Positions 32,357 through 41,972 of a stretch of DNA of 64,000 nucleotides are shown piece after piece. A program made the position numbers and the translations under genes. Source of the stretch: Rossellomorea pakistanensis. GTDB taxonomy: Bacteria; Bacillota; Bacilli; Bacillales; Bacillaceae_B. How positions within the stretch are numbered: the first letter of the stretch is position 1; every line of letters starts with the position of its first letter. Below the pieces are notes generated by a model. That model was not told where the DNA came from. It saw only the letters and a program-made list of their open reading frames with translations, and made no database searches. The stretch is taken from NCBI RefSeq assembly GCF_016908495.1, contig NZ_JAFBDZ010000002.1, positions 806,001-870,000 on the forward strand. The letters run 5' to 3'.

Positions 32357-33298
32357 ATGGTCGCACTAATAATTCGTCGCTTTGTACAGCTAATTCTCTT
32401 ACTCGTTGGGATTTCCTTTCTCGTGTTTGGCAGTATGCATATCGCACCTGGGGATCCCGCTTCCATCATTGGAGGCCCAACCGCTACTGCTTCGGATATT
32501 GAAGCGATTAGGGACAATTTGGGATTAAATGATCCATTCTTAGTTCAATATTGGGACTATTTAAAAGGTGTATTCCAAGGTGATTTTGGCTATTCGTATC
32601 AAACGAAACAATCGGTTTCAGAAGCAATAGCGATTCGATTTCCGAATACGTTAAATCTAGCCATTGCCAGTATGATCGTGGCCGTGGTCATTGGGATCAT
32701 AGCCGGAATGGTGTCTGCACTGAAGCAAAATTCCTGGTTGGATGTGTCGAGTACTGTTTTTGCACTAGCTGGGATTTCAATTCCGAACTTTTGGCTTGGA
32801 ACGGTTTTGATTCTCGTATTCGCTGTTAATTTGCAGGTCCTTCCAGTAGGAGGTTTAGATGCTCCGTTTTGGACAGTCGAAGGGATAAAGCAGCTGATCC
32901 TGCCAGCCATTACATTAGGTACTGGTTCAGCAGCCATGATTGCAAGGATGAGTCGTTCCTCCATGCTCGAAGTCATTAGAGCCGATTATATCCGAACGGC
33001 AAGGGCGAAAGGGGTAAAGGAAAAATCGATCATTTGGGTTCATGCCCTTAAAAATTCGATGATTCCTGTCATCACCGTTATTGGACTGAATTTCGGGTTC
33101 TTATTAGGCGGAACCATCATAACAGAGCAGGTTTTTGCGATAAATGGAGTAGGGCGTTTAATGATTGACGCGATTGCTGCCAGGGACTTCCCGATGGTGC
33201 AAGGATCGGTCTTACTAGTCGCTACACTATTCGTATTAGTTAATTTGATTGTCGATATAGTTTATGTCTTTGTGGATCCAAGAATCAGTTATGACTAA
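32357..33298 (+). CDS. Peptide ABC transporter permease (DppB/OppB type)
   Basis: A 313-residue inner-membrane permease with six predicted spans, an N-terminal signature GDPASIIGGPTATASDIEAIRDNLGLNDP and the EAA-type loop (EVIRADYIRTARAKGVKEKSIIWVHALKNSMIPVI) that docks to the ATPases. ATG 32357 (MVALIIRRF) is preferred since family members start near this residue and AAGGGGGC lies upstream. The longer TTG start lacks a good site. First gene of a permease-permease-binding protein-ATPase-ATPase operon. Confidence 0.93.
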   Translation: MVALIIRRFVQLILLLVGISFLVFGSMHIAPGDPASIIGGPTATASDIEAIRDNLGLNDPFLVQYWDYLKGVFQGDFGYSYQTKQSVSEAIAIRFPNTLNLAIASMIVAVVIGIIAGMVSALKQNSWLDVSSTVFALAGISIPNFWLGTVLILVFAVNLQVLPVGGLDAPFWTVEGIKQLILPAITLGTGSAAMIARMSRSSMLEVIRADYIRTARAKGVKEKSIIWVHALKNSMIPVITVIGLNFGFLLGGTIITEQVFAINGVGRLMIDAIAARDFPMVQGSVLLVATLFVLVNLIVDIVYVFVDPRISYD

Positions 33299-33318
33299 TG
33301 AGGAAAGGGGGATGAAGG

Positions 33319-34224
33319 ATGTCTGCTGAAGTCGTTACGAATAAAGAAGTTTCAAGCTCCATCAAATCAAAAAAGAAAGAAAAGTATCTTATCACAACAG
33401 TAAAACGCTTATTGAAAAATAAGCTGGCCATTGTTGGACTCATTATTATTGCTATTCAAATTTTTCTCGCCATTGCGGCTCCCGTCATTTCAACCTATGA
33501 TCCAGCCAGACAGGATTTAGCTGCGAGCGAACTTCCGGTTTTTTCTGAAGGACATTGGTTAGGTACTGACAATTATGGCCGCGACATGTGGAGCAGGATT
33601 GTCTATGGTGCAAGAATTTCCCTCCTAGTCGGGTTTACGGCAGTTAGTCTTGGGCTCATCGGGGGAGTGGCCTTAGGGCTTTTATCTGGGTATTATCGAA
33701 AGCTTGATGGAATCATTATGAGGGTAGTAGATTTGCTGTTTGCCTTCCCAGGGATTTTATTAGCGATGTTGATCATTGCAGTGCTTGGCACAAGCTTGGT
33801 AAATGTAGCGATTGCAATAAGCATATGGTCGATTCCAACCTGTGCCAGGATTGTACGCGGCTCTGTTTTAACGGTGAAAAAACAAGAGTACATTCAAGCC
33901 ATGAGATCTCTTGGAGCGAGTGATTTCCGAATTTTAGTGAAGCATATTCTTCCTAATTGTTTAGCTCCTATTATTGTTTTTGCGACGATGAGGATGGCGA
34001 CCGCTATTCTTTCAACGGCCGCTCTTAGTTACTTAGGGCTCGGTGCACAGCCGCCAACACCCGAGTGGGGGGCGATGATTGCTCAGGGACAAAATTTTAT
34101 GTGGACATCACCTCATATGACGATTGTTCCTGGGATTGCGATTATGCTGATTGTTTTTGCTTTTAATGTTGTAGGAGATGGATTAAGGGATGCACTCGAT
34201 CCGAACATGGATCTGAATCAATAA
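33319..34224 (+). CDS. Peptide ABC transporter permease (DppC/OppC type)
   Basis: A 301-residue second permease with a cytoplasmic N-terminus, six spans and an EAA loop (EYIQAMRSLGASDFRILVKHILPNC). It includes the family segment LGTDNYGRDMWSRIVYGARISL and a C-terminal ALSYLGLGAQPPTPEWGAMI. GGAAAGGGGGATG precedes ATG 33319. Pairs with the DppB-like protein to form the translocation channel. Confidence 0.94.
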   Translation: MSAEVVTNKEVSSSIKSKKKEKYLITTVKRLLKNKLAIVGLIIIAIQIFLAIAAPVISTYDPARQDLAASELPVFSEGHWLGTDNYGRDMWSRIVYGARISLLVGFTAVSLGLIGGVALGLLSGYYRKLDGIIMRVVDLLFAFPGILLAMLIIAVLGTSLVNVAIAISIWSIPTCARIVRGSVLTVKKQEYIQAMRSLGASDFRILVKHILPNCLAPIIVFATMRMATAILSTAALSYLGLGAQPPTPEWGAMIAQGQNFMWTSPHMTIVPGIAIMLIVFAFNVVGDGLRDALDPNMDLNQ

Positions 34225-34244
34225 TGATTAAAGGGGGATTTAAC

Positions 34245-35777
34245 GTGAAGAAATGGCTAGTGGCAATGGTAGCCCTAATGGTAGTTTTAGCAACAGGATG
34301 TTCAAGCAGCAGCTCAAGTGGAGGGAATAGCGGAGGAGGAGATGTCCCACAGGAGATTACCTATGCTTCAACTTCTGATGTTGTTGGACTTTCTCCGATT
34401 TTAACGAATGACTCTGTTTCTTCTAATGTCATCGAACAGGTTTATGAAACACTTTTTACAAGAAACCCGGAAACGATGGAAATTGAGCCTTTATTAGCTG
34501 AATCATATGAAACGCCAGATGATAAAACATGGGTCATTAAATTGAAAAAAGATATCACGTTTCATGATGGAACCGATTTTAATGCTGAAGCAGTAAAGTA
34601 TACTTTTGATAAGTTCATGGATCCCAATACGGCTGCACCACGAGCTTCTCTCTTAGAACCAGTTGAGTCGGTGACAGTTGTGGATGATTATACGATTGAA
34701 ATTAAAACAAAGTATCCATATGGACCGCTATTAGCGGCTTTATCTCATACGAATTCCGCGATTGTCAGTCCAAAAGCAGATCAGGCTCAAGACTTAATGA
34801 AGGAACCAGTAGGGACGGGACCATTTAAATTCGTAAGCTGGACTCCTGGTGATCAAGTGGTTATCGAAAAAAATGAAGAATACTGGCAAGGGGCTCCTAA
34901 GCTAGAAAAGGCTACCTATAAAGTGGTTCCTGAAATTACAACCGCAATCTCTATGCTTCAAACCGGGAAGGTTCAATTCATTGATGCGATTCCAACAGAG
35001 CAATTGAAGCGGGTGGAATCTTTAAAAAACGTTGAAGTAACAAAGAAAGAGGGTACACCTGTTTATTATATGGGCTTCAATATGGAGAAAGAGCCAATGA
35101 CTAATCCTGAATTCCGCAAAGCCGTTGCTTATGCTCTTGATCGTGAGGCCTATGTCAATAAATTAAACGGTTTAGGAACGAAAGGGAATAGCGTCATTGG
35201 GCCGAAAGTCTTTGGATATGATGAGTCGGCTGACGGTGAAGGCTACGAACATGATTTAGATAAAGCGAAAGAACTAGTGAAGAGTAATAACTTTGGAGAG
35301 TTAGAGCTTCAAATTTTAGTAGCAAACCGTGACAGCTATATGTTGATGGCGGAAATTGCTCAATCACAATTAAAAGAAGCTGGACTTAATGTCTCAATTG
35401 AAACAATGGAATGGGGAACATTTTTAGATACAGCGAGAGATGGAAAATATGACATGACATTCCTTGGCTGGTCGAATACAACAGCTGATGGCAGTGAACT
35501 ACTTTATCCGAACTTCCACTCTGATAATATTGGCTCATCAAACCGTGTTCGTTATAACAATCCAGAATTTGATCAATTAGTAAACGAAACAAGAGAAAAC
35601 GTTGATCAAGAAGTTCGTGCAAAAAAATTACAAGAAGCTAACCAATTGCTAGTAAAAGATGCACCGGTCATTGTGATGAATCATGGTGTAGTAACTGCCG
35701 CTCTAGATAAATCGGTAAAAGGCCTAGAGTTAGATCCTACGGGTCAATGGTCACTTTATAAAGTTTACAGAGAGTAG
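34245..35777 (+). CDS. Peptide ABC transporter substrate-binding lipoprotein
   Basis: A 510-residue extracellular binding protein (SBP_bac_5 family). A lipoprotein signal ends in LATGC followed by a Ser/Gly linker. Family motifs include LKKDITFHDGTDFNAEAVKYTFDKFMD and FRKAVAYALDRE. GTG 34245 is chosen because AAGGGGGAT lies 5-14 nt upstream and the lipoprotein signal starts there (MKKWLVAMVALMVV). The ligand is probably a short peptide. The cytosolic GGT and aminopeptidase downstream suggest gamma-glutamyl or general peptides, but this is inference. Confidence 0.93.
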   Translation: MKKWLVAMVALMVVLATGCSSSSSSGGNSGGGDVPQEITYASTSDVVGLSPILTNDSVSSNVIEQVYETLFTRNPETMEIEPLLAESYETPDDKTWVIKLKKDITFHDGTDFNAEAVKYTFDKFMDPNTAAPRASLLEPVESVTVVDDYTIEIKTKYPYGPLLAALSHTNSAIVSPKADQAQDLMKEPVGTGPFKFVSWTPGDQVVIEKNEEYWQGAPKLEKATYKVVPEITTAISMLQTGKVQFIDAIPTEQLKRVESLKNVEVTKKEGTPVYYMGFNMEKEPMTNPEFRKAVAYALDREAYVNKLNGLGTKGNSVIGPKVFGYDESADGEGYEHDLDKAKELVKSNNFGELELQILVANRDSYMLMAEIAQSQLKEAGLNVSIETMEWGTFLDTARDGKYDMTFLGWSNTTADGSELLYPNFHSDNIGSSNRVRYNNPEFDQLVNETRENVDQEVRAKKLQEANQLLVKDAPVIVMNHGVVTAALDKSVKGLELDPTGQWSLYKVYRE

Positions 35778-35785
35778 GGATTATC

Positions 35786-36793
35786 ATGACAACAGATCTA
35801 TTATCTGTAAAGAATTTAGTTACAGCCTTCAGGACGTCAGACGGTGAACTGTCTGCCGTCCGAGGCGTTTCTTTTTCAGTAAAAAAGGGAGAAACACTTT
35901 GTATAGTTGGAGAGTCGGGATGCGGGAAAAGTATTACATCCCTATCGGTAATGGGCTTACTTCCAAGCAATGGCTATATAAAAGAAGGAATGATTGATTT
36001 TGAAGGGCGGGATCTCGCAAAGCTGTCCCAAGAAAAGTTGAGAAGTGTTCGCGGGAAAGATATTTCAATGATTTTCCAAGAACCAATGACGGCCCTAAAT
36101 CCAGTGTTAACCATTGGTTATCAGTTAAGAGAGCCCTTAATGCTTCACCATCAACTCAGTAAATCGAAGGCGCATAAAGAGGGAATAGAATTATTAAAAC
36201 AGGTAGGAATCCCATATCCGGAAAAAAGAATGAAGCAATATCCTCATGAACTAAGTGGGGGGATGAGGCAGCGGGTGATGATTGCGATCTCACTTGCCTG
36301 TCATCCACGGTTATTAATCGCAGATGAACCGACAACCGCTTTGGATGTAACGATCCAAGCCCAAATTCTTGACCTCATTCAGGATTTAAAAGATAAACTG
36401 GGAATGGGAGTTATTATGGTGACTCATGATATGGGCGTTGTCGCAGAAGTAGCGAATCGTGTAATGGTCATGTACGCTGGAGAAAAAGTAGAAGAAGGCA
36501 CAGTGGAAAGTATTTTTAATAGCCCCCAGCACCCGTATACACGAGGGTTATTGAATTCGGTTCCTAATATTGATGAGCCGGATTTTGAACTTGAAGCGAT
36601 TCCGGGTTCTCTCCCTAACTTGAATGAAGACATTAGTGGGTGCCGCTTTCATCCTCGTTGCCCTTTTGCAACGGAACGGTGTGCAGTGGAGAAACCGAGA
36701 GAATTTGAAGTAGGGAAAGATCATAAAGTGAAATGCTGGCTACAGGAGGTGGAAGAAGATGCAAACAGCCGTCCATCAATCGTCCATTCTTAA
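35786..36793 (+). CDS. Peptide ABC transporter ATP-binding protein (DppD/OppD type)
   Basis: A 335-residue ATPase with Walker A GESGCGKS, Q-loop, ABC signature LSGGMRQR and Walker B LLIADEPTTALD. The C-terminal oligopeptide-transporter extension has the Cys cluster CRFHPRCPFATERC. It ends inside the start of the OppF-type gene (35-nt overlap), so translation is coupled. It powers import together with the partner ATPase. Confidence 0.95.
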   Translation: MTTDLLSVKNLVTAFRTSDGELSAVRGVSFSVKKGETLCIVGESGCGKSITSLSVMGLLPSNGYIKEGMIDFEGRDLAKLSQEKLRSVRGKDISMIFQEPMTALNPVLTIGYQLREPLMLHHQLSKSKAHKEGIELLKQVGIPYPEKRMKQYPHELSGGMRQRVMIAISLACHPRLLIADEPTTALDVTIQAQILDLIQDLKDKLGMGVIMVTHDMGVVAEVANRVMVMYAGEKVEEGTVESIFNSPQHPYTRGLLNSVPNIDEPDFELEAIPGSLPNLNEDISGCRFHPRCPFATERCAVEKPREFEVGKDHKVKCWLQEVEEDANSRPSIVHS

Positions 36794-37760
36794 ATTGGAG
36801 GGTGTAAAGAAATATTTTCCGATTAAAGGCGGAATTCTCAAACGAGTGCAAGGTCATGTGAAAGCCGTGGAAAATGTCACCTTAGAGGTCTATGAAGGGG
36901 AAAGCCTTGGAATTGTCGGAGAATCGGGTTGTGGAAAATCAACATTGGGTAGGACCGTCTTAGGTTTAGAGGAAGTCACAAATGGGAAGATATTTTTTCA
37001 AAATCAAGAGCTTCAGAATCTTTCAAATCGCGAACGACTCCCGTTTAAAAAACAAATGCAGATGATTTTTCAGGATCCGTATGCTTCTCTTAACCCTCGC
37101 CAGCGCATTGGAGATGCACTTGAAGAGGTCTTTGTTATGCATACAAAGCTTTCTGGTAAAGAGAGAAAAGCAAAAGTGATCGAGCTCTTACAAGAAGTAG
37201 GGCTGAAAGAAGAACATTATGACCGTTATCCTCATGAATTCAGTGGTGGTCAACGGCAAAGAATCGGTATAGCCCGAGCAATTGCTCTTAATCCTTCTGT
37301 TATCATCTGTGATGAAGCGGTATCTGCGCTTGATGTTTCTGTTCAAGCACAAGTCTTGAAGCTTTTAAAAAACCTTCAATCAAAGTACGGATTAACGTAT
37401 TTATTTATCTCCCATGACCTTGGGGTTGTCCGATATTTTTGTGATCGAGTGATGGTGATGTATTTAGGAAACACGGCGGAATTAGCATCGGCTAAACAGC
37501 TGTATGAAAATCCACTACATCCTTACACAAAAGCATTGTTATCGTCCATCCCGCGTCCAAAAGTAGGAGGAAACCGTGATCGGATCCGTTTGCAGGGAGA
37601 GATTCCGAATCCGGCGAATCCCCCTTCAGGTTGTGCCTTCCATACACGTTGTCCACTTGCTTCAGATGTTTGTAAGCAAGTAAAGCCGGAATGGAGAGAC
37701 ATGGGAGAAAATCATTTTGTTGCTTGTCATCATGTAGAAAAGGAGAATGAACATCAATGA
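36759..37760 (+). CDS. Peptide ABC transporter ATP-binding protein (DppF/OppF type)
   Basis: A 333-residue ATPase with Walker A GESGCGKST, signature FSGGQRQRIGIARAIAL and Walker B VIICDEAVSALDVS. Note DEAVSALD rather than DEPTSALD, an accepted variant in OppF proteins. The C-terminal Cys-rich region is CAFHTRCPLASDVC. GGAGGTGGAAGAAG precedes ATG 36759, located within the previous gene. The stop overlaps the GGT start by 4 nt (ATGA). Confidence 0.95.
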   Translation: MQTAVHQSSILKLEGVKKYFPIKGGILKRVQGHVKAVENVTLEVYEGESLGIVGESGCGKSTLGRTVLGLEEVTNGKIFFQNQELQNLSNRERLPFKKQMQMIFQDPYASLNPRQRIGDALEEVFVMHTKLSGKERKAKVIELLQEVGLKEEHYDRYPHEFSGGQRQRIGIARAIALNPSVIICDEAVSALDVSVQAQVLKLLKNLQSKYGLTYLFISHDLGVVRYFCDRVMVMYLGNTAELASAKQLYENPLHPYTKALLSSIPRPKVGGNRDRIRLQGEIPNPANPPSGCAFHTRCPLASDVCKQVKPEWRDMGENHFVACHHVEKENEHQ

Positions 37761-39367
37761 AAATGGATCATCTATATCAACCATATCCTTCGATTCGAAA
37801 CACTGCTTTTGCGAAAAAGGGAATGGTGGCTACTTCACAGCCACTAGCTTCCCAGGCAGGGTTGGAAATTTTACAAAAGGGTGGAAATGCCATTGATGCA
37901 GCGATTGCCACGGCAGCAGCTCTGACAGTGGTAGAACCTACATCAAACGGAATTGGTGGAGATGCGTTTGCCCTAGTTTGGGTAAAAGGGAAGCTGCACG
38001 GGCTAAATGCTAGCGGCCCTTCAGCAAAATCCATTTCGATCGAGGCTGTTAAAGAAAAGGGATACGATAAAATGCCAGTACATGGTGTGATTCCAGTGAC
38101 GGTACCAGGTGTTCCTTCCGCTTGGGCAGAGCTTTCGAAAAAGTTTGGAAAGCTATCATTGAAGGAGGTATTAGCTCCGGCTATCCGTTATGCAGAAGAA
38201 GGTTACCCGATAAGTCCAGTCTTAGGGAAGTATTGGGGATTGGCCTATAAAAAATTCCGTGAGATTTTAAATGGAGATGAGTTCAAGCCCTGGTTCGATA
38301 CATTTGCTCCAAAGGGAAGAGCTCCATTGATTGGAGAGATGTGGTCGTCACCAGATCATGCTTCCACTTTGAGATCAATTGCTGAAACGAAGGGAGAGAG
38401 TTTTTACAGAGGAGAATTGGCTGAGAAAATTTCCTCCTATATGAAAGAGCATGGCGGATTTTTATCAGAAGAAGATTTGGCTGATTATCGAGCGGAATGG
38501 GTAGAGCCAATTTCAACCTCCTACCGTGGTTATCATGTTTGGGAAATCCCGCCGAATGGTCAAGGACTCGTAGCATTAATGGCTCTTAATATTGCAAAGG
38601 GATTCGATTTTTCAGAAAAAGAGGCCGTCGACACCTACCATAAACAAATCGAAAGCATGAAGCTTGCGTTTACGGATGGAAAAGCATTTATTACAGAAGA
38701 TAAGGATATGCCGCTATCCGTTGATGAACTTTTATCTGAACAATACGCTAAGGATAGAAGAGATCTCATTGGCGAGGAAGCGATTTTTCCAGAAAGCTAT
38801 GAGCTTCCAAAAGGTGGAACGGTTTATTTAGCGGCAGCTGATGATGAAGGGAACATGATCTCCTTTATCCAAAGCAATTATATGGGCTTTGGATCTGGGA
38901 TTGTCATTCCAGGAACAGGGATTGGTTTGCAAAATAGAGGGCATGATTTTTCTTTAGATCCTGAGCATCCCAATGCATTGAAGCCCGGAAAAAAGACGTA
39001 TCATACGATTATTCCAGGATTCTTAACAAAAGGGAACGAAGCGCTTGGACCGTTCGGTGTCATGGGCGGATACATGCAGCCACAGGGACATTTTCAGGTG
39101 ATGATGAACACGATCGATTTTCATTTGAACCCGCAAGCGGCATTAGATGCGCCAAGGTGGCAATGGATGAAAGATAAGCAGGTATTGGTGGAACCCGGAT
39201 TTCCCAATTATATTGCACAAGCATTGGCTAGAAGAGGACATAACATACAGGTAGCGACAGACAATGGGGCATTCGGACGCGGACAGATCATTTGGAGAGA
39301 CCCAGTGACAGGTGTTCTCATGGGAGGAACCGAATCACGGACAGATGGGGCAATTGCTGCTTGGTAA
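37757..39367 (+). CDS. Gamma-glutamyltransferase family protein (YwrD-like)
   Basis: A 536-residue Ntn-hydrolase of the GGT family, cleaving gamma-glutamyl bonds. There is no signal peptide, so it should act in the cytosol, unlike secreted Ggt. The nucleophile is Thr355 in GGTVYLAAAD, where autoproteolysis would split large and small subunits. The small subunit carries NYMGFGSGIVIPGTGIGLQNRG and GPFGVMGGYMQPQGH. The residue after the catalytic Thr is Val where many GGTs have Thr. It overlaps the oppF-type stop, linking it to peptide import. Closest in type to B. subtilis YwrD. Confidence 0.9.
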   Translation: MKMDHLYQPYPSIRNTAFAKKGMVATSQPLASQAGLEILQKGGNAIDAAIATAAALTVVEPTSNGIGGDAFALVWVKGKLHGLNASGPSAKSISIEAVKEKGYDKMPVHGVIPVTVPGVPSAWAELSKKFGKLSLKEVLAPAIRYAEEGYPISPVLGKYWGLAYKKFREILNGDEFKPWFDTFAPKGRAPLIGEMWSSPDHASTLRSIAETKGESFYRGELAEKISSYMKEHGGFLSEEDLADYRAEWVEPISTSYRGYHVWEIPPNGQGLVALMALNIAKGFDFSEKEAVDTYHKQIESMKLAFTDGKAFITEDKDMPLSVDELLSEQYAKDRRDLIGEEAIFPESYELPKGGTVYLAAADDEGNMISFIQSNYMGFGSGIVIPGTGIGLQNRGHDFSLDPEHPNALKPGKKTYHTIIPGFLTKGNEALGPFGVMGGYMQPQGHFQVMMNTIDFHLNPQAALDAPRWQWMKDKQVLVEPGFPNYIAQALARRGHNIQVATDNGAFGRGQIIWRDPVTGVLMGGTESRTDGAIAAW

Positions 39368-39406
39368 AGGAGCCTTTTTAATGCGTATGAAGAGGGTGAT
39401 AGAGCA

Positions 39407-39970
39407 ATGAAGCAGTGGCATTTATTTTTAGCTTTCTTCCGTGTTGGGATGCTAGGGTATGGAGGTGGTCCTGCCTCCATTCCACTTGTGCATAAAGAAG
39501 TCGTCGAGAAATATAAATGGCTGAGTGACGATGATTTTTCCGATATCCTGGCTCTTGGTAATGCACTGCCTGGTCCGATTGCTACGAAAATGGCAGGCTA
39601 CATCGGCTATAGGGTTGGGGGATATCTCGGAATGGTCAATGCGGTGCTAGCTACGATTTTTCCTACGATTGTGTTGATGGTGTTGTTGCTAACGGTGTTG
39701 AATGCATATAGGGAAAAACCATGGGTGCAGGGTATGGCGAATGCGGTTGTTCCAGTTGTGGGCGTTATGCTTGGTGTTTTAACATGGGATTTCGTGAAAA
39801 AATCTAAGAAAAACCTGGGATGGAAAATCACAATCGTGTTGTTAGCTGGTAGTGTGTTATTTTTGTCCATTCTCGGTGTACATCCGGCAATTGTCATTGG
39901 TGCGATGTTAGGTTTTGCCCTGCTTTCTCGTACGAAGCCGGAAGGTGAAAAGCAGGTGAAAGCATCATGA
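39407..39970 (+). CDS. Chromate transporter family protein, first half (YwrB-like)
   Basis: A 187-residue membrane protein with the CHR family motif (FFRVGMLGYGGGPASIPLVHKEVVEKYKWLSDDDFSDILALGNALPGPIATKMAGYIGY) and about five spans. It is a short-chain CHR protein that would work as a heterodimer with the next gene (4-nt ATGA overlap). B. subtilis ywrA/ywrB form a similar pair. Transport of chromate is not proven for such short forms. GAGGGTGATAGAGC precedes the ATG. Confidence 0.9.
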   Translation: MKQWHLFLAFFRVGMLGYGGGPASIPLVHKEVVEKYKWLSDDDFSDILALGNALPGPIATKMAGYIGYRVGGYLGMVNAVLATIFPTIVLMVLLLTVLNAYREKPWVQGMANAVVPVVGVMLGVLTWDFVKKSKKNLGWKITIVLLAGSVLFLSILGVHPAIVIGAMLGFALLSRTKPEGEKQVKAS

Positions 39971-40497
39971 TCTATGTTCAAATTTTCTTGGCGTTTTTTA
40001 TTCCAGGCATTCTTGGATATGGAGGTGGCCCTGCCTCCATTCCACTTGTGGAAAATGAAGTCGTCGATCGTTACGGTTGGTTGACTGTGAGTGAGTTTAG
40101 TGAGGTGCTTGCTCTCGGTAACGCGTTGCCTGGTCCAATTGCTACGAAAATGGCAGGCTATATTGGATTCCAACAAGCGGGGGTACTGGGAGCAGCGGTG
40201 GGAGTATTTGCAACCGTGGCACCCTCGCTAATATTGATGGTTGTGCTTCTGAGTATTTTAATGAAATATAAAGAATCACCTAAGGTTCAAAAGATGACGA
40301 ACCTAGTACGCCCGGCAATTGCCGTGTTGTTAGGGATCATGACCATCGGCTTCTTTACAACAGCCTACGATGGAATCGGAATCTGGCAGACACTCATCAT
40401 TGGTGGACTGAGTTTCTTCCTATTACAAAAATGGAAAATTCATCCTGTATACGTTATAAGCGGCGCACTTGTATATGGCGCGATTTTTCTAGGATGA
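39967..40497 (+). CDS. Chromate transporter family protein, second half (YwrA-like)
   Basis: A 176-residue paralog of the preceding protein with the same CHR motif (FFIPGILGYGGGPASIPLVENEVVDRYGWLTVSEFSEVLALGNALPGPIATKMAGYIGF). Short-chain CHR pairs insert in opposite topologies. The two halves are highly alike at the DNA level around the motif, indicating tandem duplication. Ends just upstream of the repeat array at 40521. Confidence 0.9.
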   Translation: MIYVQIFLAFFIPGILGYGGGPASIPLVENEVVDRYGWLTVSEFSEVLALGNALPGPIATKMAGYIGFQQAGVLGAAVGVFATVAPSLILMVVLLSILMKYKESPKVQKMTNLVRPAIAVLLGIMTIGFFTTAYDGIGIWQTLIIGGLSFFLLQKWKIHPVYVISGALVYGAIFLG

Positions 40498-40520
40498 ACG
40501 GAACTTTAATGAAGGAATTA

Positions 40521-40790
40521 GAGGGACGGTTCTCGAATGCTTTAAAGCACTCGAGAACCGTCCCTCAGTACTTCGCCGCGCTACCGAGATCGAGGACCGT
40601 CCCGAAGTGAATCACCGCGTTACCGAAATCGAAGACCATCCCGGAGAGGATCACTGCGTTACCGCATTCGAGGACCGTCCCCGAGTGCACCACCGCGTTA
40701 CCGCATTCGAGGACCGTCCCCGAGTACACCACCGCGGCACCGCATTCGAGGACCGTCCCCGAACGCATTACCGCGGTATCGCAATGAGTG
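40521..40790. repeat. GGGACGGTTCTCG palindrome followed by a ~39-nt tandem array
   Basis: A 46-nt palindrome at about 40521-40566 (GAGGGACGGTTCTCG ... CGAGAACCGTCCCTC) is followed by about five further units of roughly 39 nt. Each contains CGAGGACCGTCCC plus an ACCGCGTTACCGCATT-like linker. The last three units are nearly identical. The period (a multiple of 3) produces open frames on both strands with 13-residue repeats, which I do not regard as genes. Confidence 0.85.
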
Positions 40791-40850
40791 AAGGATTTCT
40801 ATAAGTTTTATTGAATTAGTGGAGAGGACTTTTTTTAGGAGGGTGTTTTG

Positions 40851-41960
40851 GTGAGAGATCCAAGGTTAGAGAAGTTAGCAGATATGTTAATCACTCATTC
40901 GGTAAAGCTTGAGCGAGGGGAAAAGGTGTTGATTGTCGGGGATGGGAATACGGTTCCGCTTCTGAAGGAACTAATGAAAAAGGCTTTTGCTATCGGAGCG
41001 ATTCCGTATTACAAAATAAACGATCAAGAGCTCAATCGTATTCAAGTATCGAATGCCAGCGAGGAACAGGCAACAACGCAAAATCGTTGGAATATGCATC
41101 AGTATCAAGACTTAGATGCCTTAATTCAAGTAGCGAGTGAGTGGAATGATGCTGAGTTTGGTGAGGTTCCTGCAGAAAAGTGGCAGGTCATCATGAAAAA
41201 TACCCAAGAATCCCAAGATTTCTTAATTAATAATAAGAAGTGGGTGCTTTTAAACTATCCGAATAACGCTCTTGCACAAAAAGCAAAAATGAGCTATGAA
41301 CGGTTTTTTGATTATTTGCTCGAGGTTTGTAATGTTGATTATCAACAAATGGAGGAAGCGCAAAAGCCACTTAAAGCTTTGATGGACAAGACGGATAAAG
41401 TGCAATTAAAAGGAGATGGTACGGATCTTACTTTTTCCATAAAGGACATCCCAGCCGTCATGTGTTTCGGTGAACGCAATATTCCAGATGGTGAGGTCTA
41501 TACGGCGCCAGTTCAAGACAGCGTCAACGGCTATATTACTTATAACACGCCGACACTTTATCAGGGACATGCCTTTAACAATATTCACTTAAAATTTGAA
41601 AATGGAAAAATTGTTGAAGCAACAGCAGATAAAACCGAAGAATTGAATAAAATCCTTGATACAGACGAAGGTGCACGGTACATAGGCGAATTTGCCATTG
41701 GGGTCAATCCAATCATTCAAGAACCTATGCTGGATATCCTTTTTGATGAAAAAATCGGGGGAAGCTTCCACTTTACACCTGGACAAGCATATGAGAAAGC
41801 AGACAATGGAAACCGTTCTTCTGTCCACTGGGATATGGTGTATATCCAAAGACCAGAGTATGGCGGTGGGGAGATCTATTTCGACGACGTGCTCATTCGT
41901 AAAGATGGACTATTTGTTATCGATGAATTAAAAGGATTAAACCCTGACGCACTAAAATAA
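40851..41960 (+). CDS. Aminopeptidase, M29 family
   Basis: A 369-residue metallopeptidase of the thermophilic aminopeptidase family (AmpS/AmpT). Landmarks: LITHSVKLERGEKVLIVGD near the start, GDGTDLTFSIKD, NIPDGEVYTAPVQDSVNGYITYNTP, EFAIGVNP, GGSFHFTPGQAY and SVHWDMVY, which contain the metal ligands (Glu, Glu, His, Tyr, His, Asp). GTG 40851 is chosen with AGGAGG at 40837-40842. Cytosolic and probably trims imported peptides. The DUF1028 gene follows by 12 nt. Confidence 0.93.
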   Translation: MRDPRLEKLADMLITHSVKLERGEKVLIVGDGNTVPLLKELMKKAFAIGAIPYYKINDQELNRIQVSNASEEQATTQNRWNMHQYQDLDALIQVASEWNDAEFGEVPAEKWQVIMKNTQESQDFLINNKKWVLLNYPNNALAQKAKMSYERFFDYLLEVCNVDYQQMEEAQKPLKALMDKTDKVQLKGDGTDLTFSIKDIPAVMCFGERNIPDGEVYTAPVQDSVNGYITYNTPTLYQGHAFNNIHLKFENGKIVEATADKTEELNKILDTDEGARYIGEFAIGVNPIIQEPMLDILFDEKIGGSFHFTPGQAYEKADNGNRSSVHWDMVYIQRPEYGGGEIYFDDVLIRKDGLFVIDELKGLNPDALK

Positions 41961-41972
41961 GGAGGTAAATAT

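Noticed and set aside
32185-32502. Plus-strand ORF overlapping the first permease gene
   Set aside because: It crosses the leader hairpin and overlaps the well-supported DppB-type gene in another frame.
40521-40790. Possible CRISPR array
   Set aside because: Units are contiguous and similar along their whole length, with no unique spacers. No cas genes are present.
40565-40804. Open frames on both strands with 13-residue repeats (EDRPRVHHRVTAF-like and SGTVLECGNAVV-like)
   Set aside because: They arise from the 39-nt non-coding repeat array whose period is a multiple of three. There is no credible ribosome site and no family resemblance.
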